17,595 nt of DNA from Phycisphaerae bacterium (GTDB taxonomy: Bacteria > Planctomycetota > Phycisphaerae > Phycisphaerales > SM1A02). Each line of letters starts with the position of its first letter. Within the stretch, counting starts at the first letter, position 1. The stretch covers positions 1 to 17,595 of the forward strand of contig PAAB01000048.1 in NCBI GenBank assembly GCA_002591705.1, given 5' to 3'. The notes below the pieces were generated by a model that had not been told where the DNA came from, did not search any database, and worked only from the letters and a program-made list of their open reading frames with translations. Both the position numbers and the translations under genes were made by a program. Of this stretch, positions 12,577-17,595 are shown piece after piece.

Positions 12577-12719
12577 AACCACGATACCCAGAATGGACAT
12601 ATCCAGTAGGTGGTGTACTGATTACAGCTATGTTTCTCAGTATATTTACTGGTTTAGTTATTGAAGGCAGGTATAAGCCAGCTAACCCCGTTATTAGAGA
12701 ACTTATTGACAGGACATGA
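12573..12719 (+). CDS. Small single-span membrane protein (TTG start)
   Basis: This encodes 48 residues from TTG 12573, whose TTGA overlap with the preceding stop mirrors the ATGA junctions around it; no ATG is available before the hydrophobic segment. A short polar N terminus (KPRYPEWTYP) is followed by one clear membrane span (VGGVLITAMFLSIFTGLVI) and a charged C-terminal tail (EGRYKPANPVIRELIDRT). It probably sits in the inner membrane; a role in modifying the host envelope or in superinfection exclusion is conceivable but unproven. The stop overlaps the next ATG. Confidence 0.6.
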   Translation: MKPRYPEWTYPVGGVLITAMFLSIFTGLVIEGRYKPANPVIRELIDRT

Positions 12720-13009
12720 AGAAAGTTTATCCAAACCGTATACGTGAGCTAAACAAATGGAAAGCCACCGACAAGCTAACTCCAGTTGGTATTGACGATG
12801 GCTTGTACGCAGCAGATAACTGGCGTTTACCGCTCGGTTACATGTGTGTAATACGAGCCGAGCTCCCCAATGGTAAAGTAAAAGAGCGTTCGTATCGTTT
12901 ACAAAAGGCTGCTAATAAATTTATGTTAGACCTCATTGCAAATGGTGCGGACTTTCACCTCATGACTCACGAATTTGTAAAATCAACCGCTTGGCATTAT
13001 GACGATTAA
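12716..13009 (+). CDS. Small basic hypothetical protein
   Basis: This encodes 97 residues, basic N terminus (MKKVYPNRIRELNKWKATDK), a hydrophobic beta-like middle (LPLGYMCVIRAELPNGKVKERSYRLQ) and an acidic aromatic end. The ATG overlaps the membrane-protein stop, and the 3' end overlaps the next gene by 11 bases. The composition is that of a folded soluble protein. It has no recognised domain and its function is unknown. Confidence 0.68.
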   Translation: MKKVYPNRIRELNKWKATDKLTPVGIDDGLYAADNWRLPLGYMCVIRAELPNGKVKERSYRLQKAANKFMLDLIANGADFHLMTHEFVKSTAWHYDD

Positions 13010-13277
13010 CCCACATGATCTATCAGAACTATTGTACAACCTAGGTTATTATGTTGATGATGAGACAGGAGAAGTCATGGTTGAAATACGACCAGACGGA
13101 ACCACTACTTATGACAAATACCTTGTTGCAATGGTAACCACTGGTAGGTTAATTACAAAACGAGATGAAAATTGGCAGTTAAAAATATACTTGCCAAACT
13201 GGAAATGTTTTGACAGTATGGAGGAGTACTGTAAAGTATTTCCAAATGAACAACAGTGTAAAGACTATGACGTATAG
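12999..13277 (+). CDS. Small acidic hypothetical protein before the polymerase
   Basis: This encodes 92 residues, acidic, with SELLYNLGYYVDDETGEVMVE near the start and LKIYLPNWKCFDSMEEYCKV near the end. It terminates with Tyr-Asp-Val-stop, and that terminal sequence contains the start of the next frame (ATGACGTATAG), the same arrangement as at 10013. This repeated junction suggests duplicated or shared gene boundaries in the early region. It has no recognised family. Confidence 0.68.
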   Translation: MTINPHDLSELLYNLGYYVDDETGEVMVEIRPDGTTTYDKYLVAMVTTGRLITKRDENWQLKIYLPNWKCFDSMEEYCKVFPNEQQCKDYDV

Positions 13278-13554
13278 ATTAACCCAACATCAAATTGACC
13301 ACCTCGATGACTACGAATACTCCCTCTTCCTCGCCTATGGTGACTCATTCAAACCTACACCGACAGTTCCTCCTGGAACAAGAAGCCATCAGCTGCGGGA
13401 GGCAGAGGCTACACGAATCCTTGAACAAGCTGGAGGAAAAATCCTATGCCTCGGCAAGCGTGTACGGAGTCGCATCAATAAGAGAGGCGTTGCCTTATTT
13501 AATGGAGCATATCGAAATCACCTTCGGCAAACTAAAAAACGGACAAGCAGGTAA
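13267..13554 (+). CDS. Possible small gene overlapping the RNA polymerase N terminus
   Basis: This encodes 95 residues from ATG 13267, which overlaps the previous stop by 11 bases in the same way as the gene at 10013. The first ~35 residues (TYRLTQHQIDHLDDYEYSLF, then LAYGDSFKP) look like a genuine protein and include about 40 bases before any polymerase start. The rest is out of frame within the polymerase coding sequence and becomes very basic (LGKRVRSRINKRG), as expected of a shadow reading. Either a real overprinted gene of 95 residues exists here, or it once ended earlier. Translation evidence is needed to settle it. Confidence 0.4.
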   Translation: MTYRLTQHQIDHLDDYEYSLFLAYGDSFKPTPTVPPGTRSHQLREAEATRILEQAGGKILCLGKRVRSRINKRGVALFNGAYRNHLRQTKKRTSR

Positions 13555-15685
13555 GTTTTATAAACCTATTGCTGAACACATCAATGAGCTAGAACCTCTG
13601 GCTATTGCAACAATACTACTAAAAATAGTATTCGATAAAGTCTTTACGTTTGATCGTAATGCAGACCTTATCGTACCAATGATGACAGCTATAGGTGGTG
13701 CATTAGAATCTGAGTGTAAGTTTCGTTGGTACAAACGTGAACATCCAAACATCATGAGTTATATAGAGCGTGTCTATTTCCATGAAGTTACAGGAACACA
13801 ACAGAAACTAAAGATCACAAGTGAAAAGTTTGGCGAGCGTGGTATACGTTGGTCAGCATGGTCAACCAAAACCAAGGTAGCACTAGGTAGATGGGGGTTG
13901 ACAGCTGTTATGGAATCTACTGGTTGGTTTACAGTAGACAAACGTAAGTCAAGGCGTAAGAAGTATGAGTACCGTGTCGTTGCCACTGATGATTTCAACA
14001 ACAAACGGAATCAACTAATTAAAACTGCTGAGTTATTTAGTGGTATACCTTGGCCTATGTTAGTAGAACCAGATGACTGGGGTTATGATGAAGAAGACAA
14101 CATAATCTACGGTGGTTATCTAACTAATAGTTTGATGCGAGGTCATGAACTAACCAGAAGGGGCAACCCCACCATTAAACACGGGACTATCCCTATAACT
14201 TTTATCAACAAGTTACAGAAGGTAAAATACCGTGTGAACACTCATGTTCTAAAGACTGCCGAGTGTCTGAAAGAGAAGGAAAGGGTAGTAGGGAAGTTCA
14301 TTCCAATTTCCCCAGCGTTCAAACCTCCTCGCCCTCCAGATGCAGAGGAAGATGCGAAGAAGAATTTGTTATGGCGTAGAGCTATGGCAGAATCACACAC
14401 AGCTGACCGAATAAACTTTAAGAAGTCAGTAAGAACAAGAACACAATTAGAGGCAGCAGAAAAGTTTAAGGAAGACGATTTCTACTTATGTTGGTCATTT
14501 GACTATCGAGGTAGAACCTACCCCATTCAAGCTTTTCTTACACCACAAGATACAGATTTTGGTAAATCATTATTACGGTTTGCTGATGAATCTCCTGTTA
14601 CAGACACAGCTGACACATGGTTAGCTTTCCAAGTAGCCACAACCTTTGGGCTTGATAAAGCTCCGATAATAGAAAGGTTACAATGGGTTGATAGTAACAG
14701 AGATTTAATCACAAGGGTCGCTACAGATCCGATAACTCATCTTTCAGAATGGGAAGATGTTGAAGAACCTTGGCAGTTTATGGCTGCCTGTCATGAATAT
14801 TACCATTGCTGTATTAAAAATGATAAGGATACTACTGGTCTTATGGTAGCTGTAGATGCTACATGTAGTGGTCTACAAATACTAGCTGGTCTTGCTAAAG
14901 ATCAGAGCACAGCTGAATTAGTAAATGTCGTTCCGTCTAAACAACCAAGCGATGCTTACAAGGCTGTAGCGGAGAAAGCCAAAGAGTTCCTACCGAGTTA
15001 CATGCACCCTTGGATGACTCGTTCCGTGTGTAAACGCACAGTGATGACGATTCCATACAATGCTACTAAGGATAGTAGTCGTAAATATATACGTGAAGCA
15101 TTGAAAGAAGCTAGCATTGAGGTACAAAATGAGGAACTAACACAGATAGTAAATGCTGTCTACGACAGTATGGATTGTATAGTTCCAGGGCCCATGCAAG
15201 TTATGCGTTGGATTAAGAAAAGTGTAGGAGAGTACATAAGAAACGGTGGTAAATATATAGAATGGGAAACTCCATCTGGATTTATTGTTAACCAAAAACG
15301 GGATGTCATTGAGACAGAACGTATGGAGCTACAGCTGTTAGGTCGTACATCAGTACGCATACCTAATGGTAAGCAGACACCCTGCCCTAAACGCCACAAG
15401 TCTAGTACTGCCCCTAACTTTATTCATTCAATAGATGCAGCGATTCTTCACAGATCATTTACTCAATTCGATGAACCATTCACAGTTATCCATGATTCTG
15501 TTTTATGCAGAGCAGGGGACATGGCAACACTCAATCAACTTGTGCGAGAAACCTACGCCAGTATCTTTACCGAAGATTGTTGGCTCACCAAATTTGCACA
15601 AGCCATCAACGCCTCTGATCCACCACCCATTGTTGGAACATTAAACCCAGAGGTAGTATCCAATTCCACCTATTTTTTCTGTTAA
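13307..15685 (+). CDS. Single-subunit (T7-type) DNA-directed RNA polymerase
   Basis: This encodes 792 residues from ATG 13307; a TTG at 13295 and an ATG at 13337 are alternatives, and similarity to the family begins at the helix HRQFLLEQEA. T7 polymerase has 883 residues. Landmarks: DYRGRTYPIQAF (template/nucleotide pocket), motif A VDATCSGLQILAG with catalytic D517, motif B KRTVMTIPYNATKDSSRKY with K576, motif C VIHDSVL with H729-D730, and an aromatic C-terminal end (STYFFC) like the foot of T7 polymerase. It transcribes the replication and late genes from phage promoters. It follows the early genes and directly abuts the ssDNA-binding protein gene (TAA then ATG). This is a secure call; only the start is uncertain. 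Confidence 0.97.
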   Translation: MTTNTPSSSPMVTHSNLHRQFLLEQEAISCGRQRLHESLNKLEEKSYASASVYGVASIREALPYLMEHIEITFGKLKNGQAGKFYKPIAEHINELEPLAIATILLKIVFDKVFTFDRNADLIVPMMTAIGGALESECKFRWYKREHPNIMSYIERVYFHEVTGTQQKLKITSEKFGERGIRWSAWSTKTKVALGRWGLTAVMESTGWFTVDKRKSRRKKYEYRVVATDDFNNKRNQLIKTAELFSGIPWPMLVEPDDWGYDEEDNIIYGGYLTNSLMRGHELTRRGNPTIKHGTIPITFINKLQKVKYRVNTHVLKTAECLKEKERVVGKFIPISPAFKPPRPPDAEEDAKKNLLWRRAMAESHTADRINFKKSVRTRTQLEAAEKFKEDDFYLCWSFDYRGRTYPIQAFLTPQDTDFGKSLLRFADESPVTDTADTWLAFQVATTFGLDKAPIIERLQWVDSNRDLITRVATDPITHLSEWEDVEEPWQFMAACHEYYHCCIKNDKDTTGLMVAVDATCSGLQILAGLAKDQSTAELVNVVPSKQPSDAYKAVAEKAKEFLPSYMHPWMTRSVCKRTVMTIPYNATKDSSRKYIREALKEASIEVQNEELTQIVNAVYDSMDCIVPGPMQVMRWIKKSVGEYIRNGGKYIEWETPSGFIVNQKRDVIETERMELQLLGRTSVRIPNGKQTPCPKRHKSSTAPNFIHSIDAAILHRSFTQFDEPFTVIHDSVLCRAGDMATLNQLVRETYASIFTEDCWLTKFAQAINASDPPPIVGTLNPEVVSNSTYFFC

Positions 15686-16264
15686 ATGCAAACACACGTT
15701 ACTAAAAACCCAGTTCTACTAGAAGGTTTCCAAGCTATACTTAAGCCTGGGGAGTGGGGGTATAAACTCTCAGTCCTTATGAAAGATGATATAGTAAAGG
15801 AACTAGAAGAAGAACGAGAAGGTGCATTAGAATGGGCTAAATCAAAAGCTAAAAATCCTAAGAGAGTATCTATTAAACCAGAACCTTGGGAAGAAGTTGA
15901 GTCACAGCCTGGGATGTACCAAGTTAAGTTTAGTTGGAGGGACGGAGACAAGTTCTTTCCAGTTGTTGTAGATACTGAGGGTACTCAGATTACAGACAAA
16001 GAAACACCAATCTATAATGGAAGCAAAGTTAAAATAGCTTTCTTTCAAAAACCATATGTATTACCTACGGGTGATATAGGCACATCACTTAAACTAAAAG
16101 CTATACAAGTTGTTAGTCTTAACAGCGGAGCTGGTGTTGTCGATGACGGTGATCTCAGTCCCGAAGATGCTGCCAAGTTATTCGGATCTACTACAGGATT
16201 TAAAGTAGAAGAACCAAATGTAGACGCAGCCCCCTCGTCATTAGAGGAGGACGATGACTTCTAA
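15686..16264 (+). CDS. Single-stranded DNA-binding protein (T7 gp2.5-like)
   Basis: This encodes 192 residues against about 232 in T7 gp2.5. The layout is an N-terminal beta-barrel core (GYKLSVLMKDD, YQVKFSWRDGDKFFPVVVDTEG, YNGSKVKIAFFQKPYVLP, TSLKLKAIQVVSL) and a flexible, strongly acidic C-terminal tail ending SLEEDDDF, with the terminal aromatic residue that in T7 is needed for contacts with polymerase and primase-helicase. It coats ssDNA at the replication fork and promotes annealing. It starts directly at the polymerase stop and overlaps the endonuclease I start by one base, matching the T7 gene order 2.5-3-4. Confidence 0.9.
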   Translation: MQTHVTKNPVLLEGFQAILKPGEWGYKLSVLMKDDIVKELEEEREGALEWAKSKAKNPKRVSIKPEPWEEVESQPGMYQVKFSWRDGDKFFPVVVDTEGTQITDKETPIYNGSKVKIAFFQKPYVLPTGDIGTSLKLKAIQVVSLNSGAGVVDDGDLSPEDAAKLFGSTTGFKVEEPNVDAAPSSLEEDDDF

Positions 16265-16608
16265 TGAGAAGTAGACTAGAAGAACAAGTTGCTAGCTTGT
16301 TGGATAAACTAGGTATTAAATACACATACGAAGCTGACAAGTTACACTATGTTCTCGAAGCTAACTATATACCAGACTTTAAGGTAGGTAACATATATCT
16401 AGAAACCAAGGGTTACTTTCCACCAGACCAACGAAAGAAAATGCTAGCTGTGAAGAAAGCAAACCCAGATGCAGATATACGATTGGTATTCCAATCACCT
16501 ACAAATAAAATATCTAAAAAATCTAAAACATCTTATGCAAAATGGGCTGAGAAACACGGGTTTCCTTGGTGCCCAGCTTACGCAATCCCCACAAGTTGGC
16601 TTAAATGA
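16264..16608 (+). CDS. Endonuclease I, Holliday-junction resolvase (T7 gp3-like)
   Basis: This encodes 114 residues; T7 endonuclease I has 149. The active site is intact: an N-terminal Glu in RLEEQVASLLDKLG (E6/E7), D38 in YIPDF, and E47-x-K49 in YLETKG, matching the E, D and ExK group of T7 (E20, D55, E65, K67). The end AEKHGFPWCPAYAIPTSWL fits the family. It cleaves branched DNA, aiding host DNA breakdown, recombination and trimming of concatemers before packaging. It overlaps the SSB stop as TAATG, and its last 74 bases also hold the start of the primase-helicase gene. Confidence 0.92.
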   Translation: MRSRLEEQVASLLDKLGIKYTYEADKLHYVLEANYIPDFKVGNIYLETKGYFPPDQRKKMLAVKKANPDADIRLVFQSPTNKISKKSKTSYAKWAEKHGFPWCPAYAIPTSWLK

Positions 16609-17595
16609 ATCTGAATTTTTATATCACGCAGCTTGCGATAGGTGTGGTTCGTCCGATGGTAACAGCTACTACGATGACGGACATGCTTATTGTTTTGTAT
16701 GTGGCCACTATGAGTCTGGAGGAGAACCAGTCCACCATCATCAAGCACCCAGAGCTATGTTAAAAGGATCGCCTGTTGGCTTACGTAAACGAAAGTTATC
16801 TGAAGAACATTGTCGTAAATACAGAGTGCATAAAGATGGGGATGTATTACGTTTTCATTACTTTACAAAAAGTGGTCAAATTTGTGCAGCAAAAGTAAAG
16901 ACAAAAGATAAAGATTTCTATTGGGACGGTAAAAACACCGATAACCAGTTGTTTGGTCAACACTTGTTTCCAGACAAGGGCACCCGCCTTACTATATATG
17001 AAGGCGAACTAGATGCAGTATCTGGATATGCTGCATTACCTACATGGCCTCATGTTTCCGTGCCTAACGGAGCAGCTGGAGCCAAAAAAGACTTACAAAA
17101 AGTACTTGATTTAATTCAAGGTTACGATGAGATAGTGTTATTTTTTGACAATGATGACGCTGGAATCAAAGCTACCGATGAATGTGCTCAACTATTTCCC
17201 GCTGGTAAGGTAAAGATTGCTAGACTAGAAAAGTACAAAGATGCTTCAGATGCCTGTCAGGAGGGTGATCTTGAAGCTATCAGACGTGCTATCTGGGATG
17301 CCAAAACTTATAGACCAGATGGTATTGTTGATGCTAAATCATTGCTTGAAACAATTACCACACCTTCACCCCCCGCAGATCATGAGTACCCATTTCGAGG
17401 ACTTAACGATAAACTACACGGCATACGATATGGAGAGCTTGTCACGATTACTGCTGGAAGTGGTATCGGCAAATCATCGTTTTGTCGAGAGCTTGCAGTA
17501 CACCTCCTCGATAGAGGGGAGAGAGTCGGTTACCTTGCACTTGAAGAATCCAACCAAAGAACAGCCCTCGGCTTGATGTCCGCATCAGTTGGTAA
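16535..17595 (+). CDS. DNA primase-helicase (T7 gp4-like), cut by window end
   Basis: 353 residues are visible. ATG 16535 is the nearest ATG in frame before the zinc finger; it lies 74 bases inside endonuclease I. The domains are a zinc-binding site FLYHAACDRCGSSDGNS (C34, C37) with CFVC (C53, C56), closely matching T7 gp4; a TOPRIM primase core with YEGELDA (E156) and LFFDNDDAG (D205, D207, D208); a linker; and the start of the RecA-like helicase with Walker A TAGSGIGKSS (306-315). It synthesises RNA primers and unwinds DNA at the fork as a hexamer with SSB and polymerase. Walker B and later helicase motifs lie beyond the window. M75 could allow a shorter helicase-only form as in T7 gp4B, but no ribosome-binding site supports this. 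Confidence 0.94.
   Translation, partial: MQNGLRNTGFLGAQLTQSPQVGLNESEFLYHAACDRCGSSDGNSYYDDGHAYCFVCGHYESGGEPVHHHQAPRAMLKGSPVGLRKRKLSEEHCRKYRVHKDGDVLRFHYFTKSGQICAAKVKTKDKDFYWDGKNTDNQLFGQHLFPDKGTRLTIYEGELDAVSGYAALPTWPHVSVPNGAAGAKKDLQKVLDLIQGYDEIVLFFDNDDAGIKATDECAQLFPAGKVKIARLEKYKDASDACQEGDLEAIRRAIWDAKTYRPDGIVDAKSLLETITTPSPPADHEYPFRGLNDKLHGIRYGELVTITAGSGIGKSSFCRELAVHLLDRGERVGYLALEESNQRTALGLMSASVG

Overview
The window is a contiguous stretch of a tailed double-stranded DNA phage with T7-type organisation (single-subunit RNA polymerase, podovirus/autographivirus-like). Three features point to a marine phage of SAR11 or picocyanobacteria: low GC, tail fibres carrying tandem DDAVT-type repeats and a plastocyanin-like module, and a packed left arm of very small genes. 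The exact host cannot be read from the sequence. All convincing genes are on the + strand.

Layout. (1) 1-3842: tail-fibre block, with the 3' end of one fibre, two small proteins and a second 790-residue modular fibre. (2) 3856-5476: small membrane or secreted proteins, probably lysis or envelope related, many starting inside the preceding gene. (3) 5478-8042: packaging block, with a small terminase, a very basic HNH-like protein, an HNH endonuclease and the large terminase. (4) 8043-9399: about 1.36 kb nearly free of genes. It has three strong hairpins just after the terminase, one possible 42-residue membrane peptide, an AT-rich promoter zone, and a GC-richer stretch full of hairpins ending in a perfect tRNA T-arm plus acceptor 3' strand plus CCA. 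The physical genome ends and terminal repeat probably lie here, because the late packaging genes are followed by the early genes. (5) 9400-13277: early region, with a conserved phage protein of unknown function, a C5 cytosine methyltransferase, a KTSC-like protein, an endonuclease VII-like nuclease and a chain of small genes linked by 4-base stop/start overlaps. (6) 13267-17595: replication block in T7 order, with RNA polymerase, ssDNA-binding protein, endonuclease I and primase-helicase (cut by the window end).

How it works together (inference). Host polymerase would start at sigma70-like promoters near 8600-8790 and transcribe the early region and the phage polymerase gene. The phage polymerase would then read replication and late genes. 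The methyltransferase could protect phage DNA. Endonucleases I and VII would resolve branched DNA before the terminase packages concatemers.

The most unusual points are these. The methyltransferase gene contains a second long +1-frame reading frame that itself carries motifs of a widespread phage protein family (apparent dual coding). There is a candidate structured RNA with a tRNA-like 3' end, which could alternatively be an attachment site. Three perfect or near-perfect hairpins lie at the presumed genome end. A second small gene appears to be overprinted on the start of the RNA polymerase.
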